This document shows, piece by piece, positions 45,601 to 57,133 of a stretch of 64,000 nucleotides of DNA. The notes under the pieces were generated by a model, which was not told the origin of the DNA, ran no database searches, and saw nothing but the letters and a program-made list of their open reading frames with translations. The position numbers were made by a program, and so were the translations under genes. Within the stretch, counting starts at the first letter, position 1. Each line of letters starts with the position of its first letter. Source of the stretch: Escallonia rubra (Eukaryota; Streptophyta; Magnoliopsida; Escalloniales; Escalloniaceae); contig JAVXUO010001128.1 of the NCBI GenBank assembly GCA_033065855.1, forward strand, positions 1 to 64,000, given 5' to 3'.

Positions 45601-46639
45601 GGCATATCGCCGGCAACGCCACGCGACTGAACGGTTTGAACCCACTTTGTAGATCTCCGACCGGCGACCATATTTTGAAGAAACGGCACTCCGCCGACGA
45701 CCAGATCTCCGAGTCTTTGTTCGGCGTCCAACCACGCAACCAGTCACCAGATCTGCTTGACGAAGTGCCACTGCTTGACGTCGTCTGGCCACACGACCAG
45801 ATCTGCTTGACGGAGTGCCTTACCCACTACAAGAAACAGTGACTTTAGCGACCGCGTCTGGCGGTCGCTAAAGGTGTCAACGCGATTGTTAAAGGGTTTT
45901 AGCGACCGCGTTAGAGCGGTCGTTAAAACGGTCGCTATAGGCCAGGTCGCTAAATTTAGCGACCGCGTTGATTACATTTAGCGACCGCCTTATGCGGTCG
46001 CTAAATATTTTTAATTTTAAAATATATATTTTTAATATTTTTTTATTAAATTATATTATATCTTTAGCGACCGACAGTTGCGGTCGCTAAATATTTTAAA
46101 ATATTATTTTATTTTTAAAAATAAATTTAGAAATATATTAAAATATTTAGCGACCACACTTATTTAATTTAGCGACCGCTTTATTTCATTTAGCGACCGC
46201 TTTAAATATTAAAATATTAAAAAATATTTTTTATTTTTTTAAAATATTTTTTTATTTTTTTAAATATTCAAATTAGCGACCGCACATCGCGGTCTCAAAA
46301 CCTTGCTTTGCAAAAAAAAAAATGGAGGTCAAATAAGCTGTCCAAAACCTGTCGCATAACTAATATCAATTCATAAGCAATTCACATCCAATCGATCCAA
46401 AAACAGATTTAACCTCGGTTGAAACGATTTTGAATGAATGCGTTGAAAGCTTTCAACGCATTCATTCAAAACTATTTCAATCACTTGTCCCGCATTCATT
46501 CAAACAACTTGTCGCATTCATCAAAGTATAGATAAATGTTAACATATACATTAAAATAATAGAATTCATACAGTTAAGTACCGATGATTAATTCAAAACA
46601 ATAAAATAACATTCATTGCATAAATCAAACCAAACCCCT

Positions 46640-47080
46640 ATCTAAATCACTCGTCGGCAGAACATCCAGCCCCGTCATCATCTTTTTCATTCCTCGATGA
46701 AGAAGGCACATTCGATCCATCAACATCTTCATTCGATCCATCAACAATATTGGGAGTTGGCCTAAACTCTCTATCTAAATAAACTTTGTATAAGAAAACA
46801 ACAAAAATGTTAGAGAAATTCTATTGGCCGCAATAGCAAAAAATGCAATAGGAATACAAGAGTAATACATGAGTTACGTGCCCACCGCAAACTGCTCGGC
46901 GCTCTCAGACACCCACTTCCCATCACTATTCTGTTGCGTGCGCTCAAAATGGCGGAGCCTCGTAGGGTAGGAGAACTTGTCAAAGTCAAATGTGACAAGA
47001 TTGATACAATTGTCACTATTGAAGATTCAAATTTGTTCCAAGATATACATGAGCACAAGTTTGAGGACCATATATAACGA
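46640..47080 (-). pseudogene. Possible CACTA transposase-gene remnant
   Basis: Minus-strand pieces read FDKFSYPTRLRHFERTQQ then SDGKWVSESAEQF, and nearer the left end an acidic tail DGSNEDVDGSNVPSSS ending in a stop. The style fits the plant En/Spm (Ptta) transposase tail. Frames are short and may be exons of a decayed gene. Low certainty. Confidence 0.4.
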
Positions 47081-49370
47081 GTATGAAAGAAGCTGAGAGG
47101 CCTTTAATGACCTAAAAATCAACCAGACTCTCTGTCCGACGATTTTCATAAGTAAGGCCTTTTTTTGGCCATTAACACAAATGCTTATGGATTTACAATT
47201 TTAGTTATTGGTGTAATGCAACGCCAATATTGTAATACAAGTATATAAAATTATGGAGATAACTGTAAGGATATTTATCTTTCAACAATTTTGTTGTAGC
47301 GCCATATTGGTTTTGGTTGTAACAAGTGTTTTGCCCTGACCTTTGTTGTGTCTTTATTTCAGATGCCACGGAGCCAATCACATATTAGGCGCTGGAAGAA
47401 GGGATTTAACATCATGGGCTCTGAGGGTTAGCACTATCATGAAGAAAGTGTAAAGTACCAGAGCTTTATAATAATGACCCACCTCAAAGTTACCTGAAGC
47501 GTCTGTTAGTGCTATGAGTCTTTCAACTAGTGCACATTTTGTTTTTGGTGAATCATGCGATTTAATTCTTGTGTATTTTACATTGTATGCAGATTTTCGA
47601 CATTAATAAAAGTAAAAAGGATTGGACTAAATCTTCCTTGAAAGCTACTAGAATCTGATGTGGATTTATATAAATCTTTTACAAGGGTAAAAGCCGATTC
47701 GCATCAAAATCCTCTAGAAAAAGAACCAAAGGTGCAGTATGTTTTTCATGTGCTTACACTTTGTTATACTTAGACCTCAGTCTCAAAGGTTTACCTAACT
47801 TTCAGCTATGCATCAGCACTAAGCTCATGTTCATTTTGCAATTTCTCAAGTAACTGAATTTGATGTTATAACATTACTTCTCCTACATACAATAGTGACC
47901 AAATTTCTTATAGTGATCTTGTCACCCATTGGGGAATTAATTCACTCTTCCACCACTGAAATTACTGCCCCACCATATAAAGTACAAAAGAATGTAACAA
48001 ATATTTATGCTGTCAGGTAACTAACATTACTATTGACCAATCATACTCCACTGGTGACCATGCCACAACCAGACATGTATGTGTGTGCGAGGCGGATTCA
48101 GTCCTTAAATCCTACTATAATATACATGTGTGAGGGGCACCTCAACTGACATCTACATGGATCTATCTGGGACTAATACATTCACTCAGTCTATGGCAAA
48201 CATATCATGAAGGGTTGATCCATCCATTTGACCAGATTCAAAATCGAAGGGGCACCAAGTTATGATAGCCAACAAGCCTAGTACAACGAGTTATTCATAA
48301 AGTTATACTGCCATATGCTTACTGGAACTTGGAAAGAGTACAATTAGGGATGTCTTATTTTTATCATCAGTTGAAACAATAAATGCCCAGCATCACCACA
48401 ATTGCAAGGTCACATGCAGCATCAGTCGTGCGTAAATGTAAAAAACATTGTCAATGAATTAAAGTATTCTACTGGAGGACAAGAGACTGAAAAAAACCTT
48501 GATGGCTGTGATCGTCCAGCAAGTTTTAACTTTGAACCCGTAACAAGATGTCAACTTGGCTGGCACATGTCAACTTTCTAACCCTGAAGAGCCAATCAAA
48601 GAGTCACATGGTCACAACTCATAACATCATCAGCAGTTGCAACATACCAGGCACATCACTCTGACCAAAATTTACTCAAAAATTGATAAATCTGATGATA
48701 AATAGACATATGTGAGCTGAATTCTCTATTGTCTGGTTTGACTAATCTTGACCAGATACAAACATGTTTTACAGATGAAAAGAAACCAATTACAATTGAT
48801 TTGGGTGGTTCCTTCGGATCATAATTTGAAATGTCTCATAAGAATCGGCAGTGTATGCTATACACCCACAAAAAATTGAGCGGATATTTTAAAAGCAATT
48901 TGATGTATACTTTGGAATACAGTTTTACATTACATTTTCCGATCTTAATAAAATTCCGACCACAGAGTTTGCCTACTTGCAATTTCAATGGAAGCACTCT
49001 GAAATCCTACAATCAAATTTCAGCTTACTTACTCAAGGATCCACTTGACAAGTTTCAGCTCGGTTAATGGTTGCTTGAAGTAATTCATCTGCTTGGATTA
49101 GGTTCTCAAGTCTAAACTATAACATTGATGCATTATATCTCCAATTTTATCCTCAAATTGTGCTTAACCTAGCTAGCAAACAAATGAGACCAAACTTTAC
49201 CACATTAATCAAAGTTGTACAGCACATCCAGATAAATCAAATCAATCTCTAGTCCACCAATCGTACTCTAAGCTCAAGCAGCTTGAAAGTGTCATGCTCA
49301 ACTTTGAGCCTAAGGTGTACTAATGCACCAACCTCCCCTAACTACCTGGATCTTACAACCCATAACCCAA
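47081..49370. other. Interior of the CACTA element, nothing recognised
   Basis: 2.3 kb without a sustained frame. The 49,372-49,888 frames on both strands start near the right subterminal repeats and look like composition artefacts or a captured first exon; I cannot tell. Confidence 0.4.
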
Positions 49371-52054
49371 CTCACACAACCTTATCCCTACTCAGATTGA
49401 GAGTAGGAGTAGGTGAGAGAGAGAGAGAGTCGTAGAGTGAGAGTAGATGAGGTGAAATGCAAAAAAAATTACAGTAAACCTCCTCAGATTTGTACAACCA
49501 TGACGAATCAAAGAATTGCTTGTTGGTATCAAATTGAGGGGTGAAAGATCGGGCATACCAGAAGGAAGCTGTAGACGGTCTAGAGCAACTGTTGACGGCG
49601 GCTAAAAACCACGGTTTGGAGCGCGGCAGCGATGGCGGAGGCGGAGGCGTTATGGGCGTGATGAGCGGCGATGGTGGCGGGGCGGGTAGAATATGGCAGA
49701 AGATTGTGATTGGCAACGAATCTGGGCGTGATTTAGCGGAAGCAACGAATCTGGGCGAAAGAAAGACAGAGGAAAGAATGGCATTTGTAATTGGCGGTGG
49801 CTGGGAAGTGACCAAAAATTCAAGACGAAAATTCAATTTAGGGTTTTTTTTGACTAAATATTTAGCGACGGCCAAAATCGGTCGCTAATTTAGCGACGGC
49901 AACGACAGTCGCCAAATTCGGTCGCTAAAGCCAAGTTTTCGTTGACCATTAATCTTTAGCGACCGCAAAATAGAGCTGTTGCTAAATCGGTCGCTAAACT
50001 AAACTTTAGCGACCGCATGTTTTGGCGGTCGCAAAATGCGGTCGCTAAAGCCCCTGTTTCTTGTAGTGACCCAATCACCCTGCCGGCGACCACGAGCTGC
50101 TGCACAGACGATTGCTGGGATTTGCTGCTGGGAATTTGTCTGTTGTATGTTGCTTTGTCCCAATTCGTGGTGGAGCTGCATCCAGCCGTGGTGAATTTGT
50201 TTGTTGTCTGTTGAGTGTTGTCTACTTGAAACTTGAGTGCTTGACGGAATGGCTCACTGCTTTGGTAAATTATCGTTAATTTATTGTTATTGTTTATTTT
50301 ATATTTGTATGTCGATGCTTATATTACAAACTTGAGTTATTTTGCATGTATATAGATGTCAATACAAATATATTTGTACATTAAAAGTATCATAAACCTA
50401 GAGTTTAATTCTAAAATTTTGAGTATCGAATCATTGGTATAGTTTAATTTCAGTGATTATATAGAGATTTAGTAAAGTTCTTAAATTTCGTTTAATTCAG
50501 TGATTATATAGAGATTTTAAAAAATCTCTATATAATATTATTTTACTATTAAAAAAAAATTGGTGCATTCGATAGAATTTTTGGACTCCCTGAAAAAAAA
50601 TTCTGGTTCCGCCCCGTGACAAATACCCTTCTTTCCACATACAAAACCCACATGATTCACTCAATCTTTCATCCATAACCAACAAGGTGCATCACTGTAA
50701 TCAGCCCCCTCACAGTTGTTCTCCCTCTCTAACCCACGCAAACACACATTACTACACATAATAGCACGCACCAGACCCACACATGTACATGAACACCATC
50801 ACTCTTCACTACACTCATACACCATCCCAAACACTCACTGCTTAACGTGAAGCACATTGAGACCCACGACAAATATCTCTCTCTCTCTCTCTCATACGGC
50901 AGCCCCATGGCTGTACAAGCTCCCATTTTCCTCTCGGCAACCATGGTTGCCACGGCCACAAAAACCCACAAGGTGCAAGCCCTTTCCATGGCAGCCATCA
51001 CACTTTCTCACATAGCAGCCATAACTCAAGATACTATATGACAGACTCGATTCCCCTTCCCCATTGCAGCCATTGGATACCCCACGACCACAACCTTACA
51101 CTACATCATAAACACTCATTTACATCCCTAAACCCAAAAAAATCTCACGGGTTCTCTCATGCCTCCCCCCTTCAAACTATAAGCAATTTAAGCAATGGAG
51201 AAAAAGTTACAAAAAAAACTTACCGAAAAAATTTATTCGATTGCCGGAATACTTTCCTTCATCATTTTTCTCTCTCTCAATCTTTCTCTCTCAGACGTGT
51301 TTTCAGATGAGCAAGAGAAACAAGGAGGTTTAGATAGAGATGTCAAAGGGCCGGGCTTGGGCCGGCCCAGCCCAAGCCCATCGGGCCTGCTGTGGGGCCG
51401 GGCCGGGGCCGGGCCAGTGGGGCTGCCAACCGGGCCGGGCCTGCCGAAGGGAAACCTAGGCCCAGTCCAGGCCCTGGCCCTAGGCCCAATATCTAGGGCC
51501 GGGCTTGGGCCGGGCCCGAGCCCAATTTTTTTTTTTCTTCTTGTTATTCAATTTTAAATTTCATCTCTAGGCAATATTCACAATTTAACGAACCTAATCT
51601 TTATCCTTTTATTTCATTATAAGTAATATACATATGTATGTATGTATATACATATTTATTTGTTAGCCATTATATTTTTTATTATATGTTAAACATTTTC
51701 ATACTCTTCTTGCTGAGCTTTATTAATAAAATCTTAACACATAACAATTTATATAGAAAAATAATAAATGTGTTCATAGGCCCTCCTCCTTTTATCCGGG
51801 CTTGGGACCGGCTGCTTGTAAACAAACAGGCGAAGTTACCTATTTTTTTATATATACGAAAAAATATATATCTTGCTTGTAAAAATTTATTTTATATATA
51901 TGGAAAAAAAGTATATTTTGTGAAAAAATTTATTCTTAAAACTCTAACAATCAAAATAATAATGCATGTCTATCCAAAATATCAGCAATCAAAGATCAAG
52001 AAATCTGCAACGTCAACCAAAAGGATCAAAAGAGGAAAAATAAAAACAAATTAC

Positions 52055-54331
52055 CTAATCATCCGGAAGTACTTCAATATCCGAGTCACTGCTCTTCCTA
52101 TCATCAATCGGTTTATCTTGCTCGCGGTAATTCGCATCAAGATAATCCTTCCAACATACACATAGCTCGAGCGACTCGGGGTTAAGACGACTCCTCCTGT
52201 CATCCAAAACCCTCCCGCTTGCTGAAAATGCCGACTCTGAAGCAACCGTAGAGGCTTGCACTGGCAGTACATCCCGTGCAATTTGGGATAAAGTTTTATA
52301 CATGTTTTGATTTTGTTTCCAAAAATTTAACAAATTAAAATTAACATGTTCTTGCCTTGATAAATCAGAATAATGATCAGTATTTGCATATACACCAATC
52401 TCATTAAAAGAGGAAAAAGTATACGAACCTCCCGAATTAGAAGTACCTTCACCTGGTAGTTGTCTTGCTACTAGATGTTCAAAGCCCTGAAGGTATGGCG
52501 CATAATACCTCTCAGCAGTGGATGATGATGTAGCTCGCCCGCGCACGTCAGCAGAATTACGATAGAGGTTGAACAAATCCTCAAACCTCTTGCTCACTTT
52601 TGCTGTGAGCAAGGTTGTGTCCTCTGCTGTGTAGCGCATTAATTTCGATATCTCTTGTATCGAGGCGTTCACGCCATGCAACTTTAACCTAGGATATAAA
52701 CAAGTAGCCACAGTAAAAATAGCAGGCAGTTTACTCCAATATTTATTAAATTTTTGATCCATCACTTGTACTATTTCCCTAAAGGGTCCTATATATCTCC
52801 ATTTTGTTAACATTGTAGCCATCTTCAGAATTTCTATTACAGCGAGAGGAGAGGTGGGATAGTACGTACCAGACAATAAATTGGTAGACGTGTAGAATAC
52901 CTCCAAAAATTCAGCTAGGTATGTGGTCATCTGCCATTCCTCTTGAGTTGGCAAGCCGGCTGGGAACTGGGTTAGTAGAAAACGCGTATAGACTTCTCGG
53001 TATGCCAGAATGTGTAAAAGCATGTGGTATGTAGAGTTCCACATGTGGGCCACATCTGTAACTGCTCTCCTGCGAGGTATATTATATTGAACACACAACG
53101 TTTTAAATTGTTGTGTTCTCAAACTCGAGCCATTAACATACGCTGTCATACCCCTCATTTTGAGCAGAATATCTCCTGCAGCAGCTAAACCATCTTGAAC
53201 AATTAAATTAATAATGTGACAAACACAACGAACATGAAATAATTCACCATGAAGTACAGGTTGAAGCGTGTCCTTTAAAGCTGCAACAGCAGCTTTATTA
53301 TTAGAAGCATTATCAAAACTAACACTCATAATCTTATCCTTAATTTTAAATGTGGTGCATGCTTTTAATATAAGAATAGCAATGTTCATTCCATCGTGCG
53401 GATAAGGGAAGTGCTCGAAAGCGATGATTCTCTTGTGCATAACCCAATCTGCATCAATCCAATGAGCGGTCACACAAGAATAACTAACAAAAGTATAAGG
53501 AGATTGCCAAATATCAGAAGTAAGACTAACTTTACCGTCAAATTTATCGAAATAATCGATAAGGCGTGCTTTAGTAGCCTTGTACTGTCGGAGTGCATCG
53601 GATCTAGTTGTGTTTCTAGTAACCTTTTTGTACAAAGGTTGGACGTATGTGTTCATATATCTAGAGTACTTAGGATTATCGGCAAAAGAAAAGGCTTGTT
53701 CATCATGAATAACAAATTCAGCGAGACCGTCTCTTTGCTCTCGCTGATTATAAACAAATAACTTACCGTCAAAAGATAACTGCGTCTGGGTAGGTTCGAC
53801 GTGGCCTTGTCGAGGTGCACACTGAGGGTAATGCCTGTTAAGATGTTCATTACCACTACCAGTCGAAAATAATTTAAGACAGTACTTACATCGAGCTTTT
53901 CGGATGTCGTCCACCGTAACTACGTCGAAATGATTCCAACACTCGGCTTTCTTCTTTTTCCCCTTTTGGACTTCTGGCACGTTATCGGAGGCATTGCTCG
54001 GCCCTTCTTCATCATGACCAGGCATAGGGTTGAGATTATGCCACTGAGTAGTAGCTTCGCCAACCGAGCTGCGTCCTTGACTATAATGCGGGGGATCTTC
54101 ATCAGGCGTGTATTCAAAATCTGGAATGTTTTGATTGAACTCCCAATTGGCTTGGGTATCTATCATAGAGCCTGTACTCATTCGTCCACGAACAAATGGT
54201 TGTGTTGGTGCTTGGATTGGTGTTTCTGATGGCCGTGGCGCTGGCGCTTGTGCTGGTGGTGGTGCTTGCGATGATGATGATGTTTTTCGTGATGACGATG
54301 CACGCCTAATTCTCTTAATTATTCCAGACAT
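52055..54331 (-). CDS. hAT transposase, intact
   Basis: A single 758-residue frame with no introns. An S/P/A-rich N-terminus is followed by a BED zinc finger (about 128-172; C148, C151, H163, H167). The RNase H-like core follows, with Asp273 (LTSDIWQS) and Asp340 (SFDNASNN), then the C-x-C-H motif (C369, C371, H372), and Glu699 in the ASESAFS segment, the likely catalytic D-D-E set. The hAT C-terminal dimerisation region spans about 665-733 (GRVLDDRRSRLNPESLE). Length and order match plant Ac-type/RICESLEEPER-like proteins. It binds element ends and carries out cut-and-paste transposition in the nucleus. A TATA box lies at 54611-54617 on the minus strand. No damage is seen, so activity is plausible; a domesticated gene is unlikely because the transposon ends are intact. 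Confidence 0.95.
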   Translation of the reverse strand: MSGIIKRIRRASSSRKTSSSSQAPPPAQAPAPRPSETPIQAPTQPFVRGRMSTGSMIDTQANWEFNQNIPDFEYTPDEDPPHYSQGRSSVGEATTQWHNLNPMPGHDEEGPSNASDNVPEVQKGKKKKAECWNHFDVVTVDDIRKARCKYCLKLFSTGSGNEHLNRHYPQCAPRQGHVEPTQTQLSFDGKLFVYNQREQRDGLAEFVIHDEQAFSFADNPKYSRYMNTYVQPLYKKVTRNTTRSDALRQYKATKARLIDYFDKFDGKVSLTSDIWQSPYTFVSYSCVTAHWIDADWVMHKRIIAFEHFPYPHDGMNIAILILKACTTFKIKDKIMSVSFDNASNNKAAVAALKDTLQPVLHGELFHVRCVCHIINLIVQDGLAAAGDILLKMRGMTAYVNGSSLRTQQFKTLCVQYNIPRRRAVTDVAHMWNSTYHMLLHILAYREVYTRFLLTQFPAGLPTQEEWQMTTYLAEFLEVFYTSTNLLSGTYYPTSPLAVIEILKMATMLTKWRYIGPFREIVQVMDQKFNKYWSKLPAIFTVATCLYPRLKLHGVNASIQEISKLMRYTAEDTTLLTAKVSKRFEDLFNLYRNSADVRGRATSSSTAERYYAPYLQGFEHLVARQLPGEGTSNSGGSYTFSSFNEIGVYANTDHYSDLSRQEHVNFNLLNFWKQNQNMYKTLSQIARDVLPVQASTVASESAFSASGRVLDDRRSRLNPESLELCVCWKDYLDANYREQDKPIDDRKSSDSDIEVLPDD

Positions 54332-54610
54332 ATTTCACGCTAAACTTTGTAAGAGTAACTAAATACACAAGTATAAGAGTAGTAATAAGAAATAACAATT
54401 AAAAGAATGAACGAGTAACAAATATTAGAGAGTTAGTAATTAAAAAGAATTTAGCAAGACTAGTAATTAATAAACAAGAGTACTAATTAGTAAATACTAG
54501 TAGTAATTAGCAAGAGTAGTAATTGGAGAGGAAAATAGTAGCAAAGCTTGTTGTGAGAGTAAGAAGAGAGTAAGAAGATTGGTGTGAAAAATTAGAGAGA
54601 AATGGTGTGA

Positions 54611-54617
54611 ATTTATA
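54611..54617 (-). promoter_or_regulatory. TATA box of the hAT transposase gene
   Basis: TATAAAT on the minus strand, about 280 bases upstream of the ATG at 54331, inside the element. Confidence 0.55.
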
Positions 54618-55362
54618 GATTTTAGAAACTTCACAAAAGACCAAAATACCCCTACAAATTATCCGTTTATAGTTGTTGGGGAGGGTAAGAGTGTAAAGGA
54701 GTTGAAAAATATAGGTTAGACTAAAATACCCCCCAAACTAGCCGTTATATAGCTGTTGGGGGGGTAAAAGTGGAAGTTTGGAAAAGGGGTGGAAGAAAGG
54801 GGGGGAAAAGCAAAAGATTCAAAAAAGTGGGGCCAAAACCGGGCCAAACCCGGGCCGCAGACCGGGCCAAATAACCGGGCCGCAGAGCGGGCCAAGCCCG
54901 GGCCAAATCGGGCCGGGCCGTTTTTCCAGATTTTGAAGGCCTGGTCCAGGCCCTCTGCACGCGGGCCTCTACTGTTCATCGACGGGGCCGGGCCAGCCCG
55001 GGCCAGAACCGGGCCGAGTTGGGCCAGCCCGCGGGCGCCCGGCCCGTTTGACAACTCTAGGTTTAGACGGCAGCGCCCTTAATAGCTATATATATATATC
55101 AAACCCTAAATTGGAAAACTACTAAAAAACTCCTAGACTTTAGGAAAAGTTTCAAGGTTTACCAAAAACTTCTTAATATTATGAAAAATGCCCAAATTAC
55201 TATTTGCGAAAGTTATCGTACTAGAAAATTTAACGGGCATTACATAACCCCACTACACTAATCATCGCTAAAAGAAATTGCTAATTAAAATATCGATGCT
55301 TAAAAAAATATTCGTCGCTAATTTTTTTTTAATTAATCCGTTAAAAATATCAGGGTGTTACA

Positions 55363-55757
55363 TCTTCTGCCATGTAGGTAACTCCTCCGAGGCATTACCT
55401 TGTTCAGTCAAGTAGGTGACTCTGGGACACTTTCTTGGTGTGTCGGGTAACCGACTCTGTGGAACTTTGTCTCGGCCCTAACGTAGGCGACTCTTTTGTG
55501 CTACCTCGATAGCACTCCAAGTGCTCTGGCACAAGGAATCACCGCATGATAGGTAACTCTTTCAGTACACTACTTTCACCAGGGTGACTGCGTAACTAGT
55601 CTACATGCTTTGGCAGTGGGTTCATCATTGGCACCTTTAAGGGTAATGATACCTAAGTCCCTCCAAACTATGAGCAAGTCTTTAGAGAGCATTGCGCTTT
55701 GTCTGCCTACAGTCGGGCTTTGAGCCTTTTCCACTAATTGCCACGTTTTTACGTCTC
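55363..55757. repeat. Dispersed repeat copy 3, right part
   Basis: Continues the sequence interrupted at 42,677: GCCATGTAGGTAACTCCTCC, AAGTGCTCTGGCACAAGG, TAACTAGTCTACATGCT and GAGCATTGCGCTTTGTCTGC match copy 2 (24,000-24,300) in order. Confidence 0.7.
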
Positions 55758-56158
55758 TCGACACCTCGATGGGACTTTGTAAGGGTATTTGATTTGTGCG
55801 TAGATTGAGGGAATTCTTTCACGATGCTGATGTTGTATAAGTTAGTCTTCCTGACCAAACAGAGTGAAGTTGTGATGGGGCAGACTATGTGAGTATGATT
55901 TGACAACGTGCATCCAAAAAATCTAGCCCCTAAATCGTCATCCAATTGTTAGAGTTAATCGACGCCTCGATGGGACTTTGTAAGGGTATTTGATTTGTGC
56001 GTAGATTGAGGGAATTCTTTCACGATGCTGATGTTGTATAAGTTAGTCTTCCTGACCAAACAGAGTGAAGTTGTGATGGCCAGACTATGTGAGTACGATT
56101 TGACAACATGCATCCAAAAAATGTAGCCCCTAAATCGTCATCCAATTGTTAGAGTTAA
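55758..56158. repeat. Tandem duplication of 201 bp
   Basis: Copies start at 55758 and 55959, each beginning TCGAC(A/G)CCTCGATGGGAC. They differ at a handful of positions including one deleted base, so the duplication is recent. Confidence 0.95.
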
Positions 56159-57133
56159 TCGACAGAAAATATAAAAACTCTAAAAACAACTTCAGATCAC
56201 CAATTAAGCGTCTATTCTGTGTAACCCCAGATTCATATCAGGAGACTAATTTAGACGACGAGAATATAGTAGGTATACCTCATCATATCCTAAATATGCC
56301 TCTCCGTGTTTTTACCTTGATTTGATGGAGTTTGTCTAAAATGCGAGCACACCCCATTTCTAACTACTATTTCGTTTAAACTCAACATCAGGGGCTGAGT
56401 GCCCTACGTACGTTAATCTTGTTATGTGGTTTAATGCAAATAAATTCATTATGAAAACAAGTTTATTATCAAAATAAGTTTATCAAAGGCTGAGAATCTC
56501 TGAGTACTGGAATTAAAATTTGACCTAATACCACAAGATCAAGATTCGATTGCAGGGAGAGGATCTATACTGAACTGCATGAATAAAGTATGTACTGTTG
56601 TTGGCTTTAATGTATGCACGTTACAATACAAAAATAAAAACCGTGTGACCATGTGTGAAAGTATAAGATGAAGTGTATGAGAGAACGCTTGTTAAATATC
56701 AGCGGCCATTAGGGATTATTCTCTATCTTTTGGGATGCTTGGGGTTGTTTATATAGAGGTTTGGGGGGTTTAGGGTTGCAGAAAAACTGCAGAATATTAA
56801 AAGAAGATATTCTTCTAGCGGCTGTATATTTTAACCGCTAAGGTGTACCGGCCGAAATAAATGTACCCGACCGACTACTTTTCCTTGTGAATTTACTATA
56901 AAGCCTTAATTCTAAAAGGAAAAGTTAACATGCCATATAAATGCACGTGGATTAAAAACGTGCCCAAAAACATAAGATAAATCAAATTGACTAGACTCTA
57001 AACTTAGGTTAAGCCCAATATAATTAGACTGGACTAAAACTTATAAGGAAACAAAGCCCATATAATTAGACCAATTGAACTGGTTCGCAGCTGATCAATT
57101 GGCTCCGTTGTTATCACTAACTTTTTATTGTAA
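56159..57133. other. Intergenic, nothing recognised
   Basis: No sustained frame. The sequence may be further old retroelement DNA. Confidence 0.4.

Larger units (their letters stand above)
45825..50068. mobile_element. Complete CACTA transposon, 4,244 bp
   Basis: CACTACAAGAAACAG at the left and its inverse at the right. With the next bases the inverted repeats extend about 31 bp with two mismatches. The 3-bp target duplication is ACC (45822-45824, 50069-50071). Subterminal TTTAGCGACCGC motifs crowd both ends (45,845-46,290; 49,860-50,045). It sits inside the hAT element. The interior is mostly non-coding; a short transposase-like piece lies at 46,640-47,080. Confidence 0.93.
45391..50615. 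mobile_element. Non-autonomous hAT element split by a CACTA element
   Basis: Left end CATGGGCGGACC, inverted right end GGGGCGGAACC, flanked by the perfect 8-bp duplication GTGACAAA at 45383-45390 and 50616-50623. Eight-base duplications and (C)AGGGGCGGA-style ends are typical of hAT. Without the CACTA insertion it is about 980 bp and non-coding. Confidence 0.65.
51335..55059. mobile_element. Apparently complete hAT transposon, 3,725 bp
   Basis: Ends TAGAGATGTCAAA and (inverted) TAGAGTTGTCAAA, 12 of 13 matching, flanked by a perfect 8-bp duplication GGTTTAGA at 51327-51334 and 55060-55067. Arrays of GGGCC/CGGGCC motifs lie just inside both ends (about 51,345-51,520; 54,830-55,050), a plausible transposase-binding region. 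One intact transposase gene lies inside. All parts expected for autonomy are visible. Confidence 0.95.
42678..55362. mobile_element. LTR-like element (perhaps a solo LTR), interrupted by nested transposons
   Basis: It ends TGTTACA at 55362 and starts TATTACATCACG at 42678 (probably TG changed to TA). It is flanked by the 5-bp duplication TCTTC (42673-42677 and 55363-55367), and removing it rejoins the dispersed repeat. Without its nested insertions it is about 3.7 kb: 42,678-45,390, 50,616-51,334 and 55,068-55,362. No gag or pol is visible, which favours a solo LTR or a non-coding element. 44,560-45,360 is very CA-rich. The right part holds a small CACTA-like piece at about 55,250-55,325. Confidence 0.5.

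Noticed and set aside
45402..45842. Overlapping frames of 68-114 residues
   Set aside because: They lie in a non-autonomous hAT element and run across the CACTA junction; no domain recognised.
49372..49888. Opposed frames of 167 and 115 residues
   Set aside because: Both arise next to the CACTA subterminal repeats and neither has a recognisable domain; kept only as a note in the interior entry.
51638..52165. 175-residue K/I/Y-rich frame on +
   Set aside because: AT-rich sequence inside the hAT element, overlapping the end of the transposase on the other strand.
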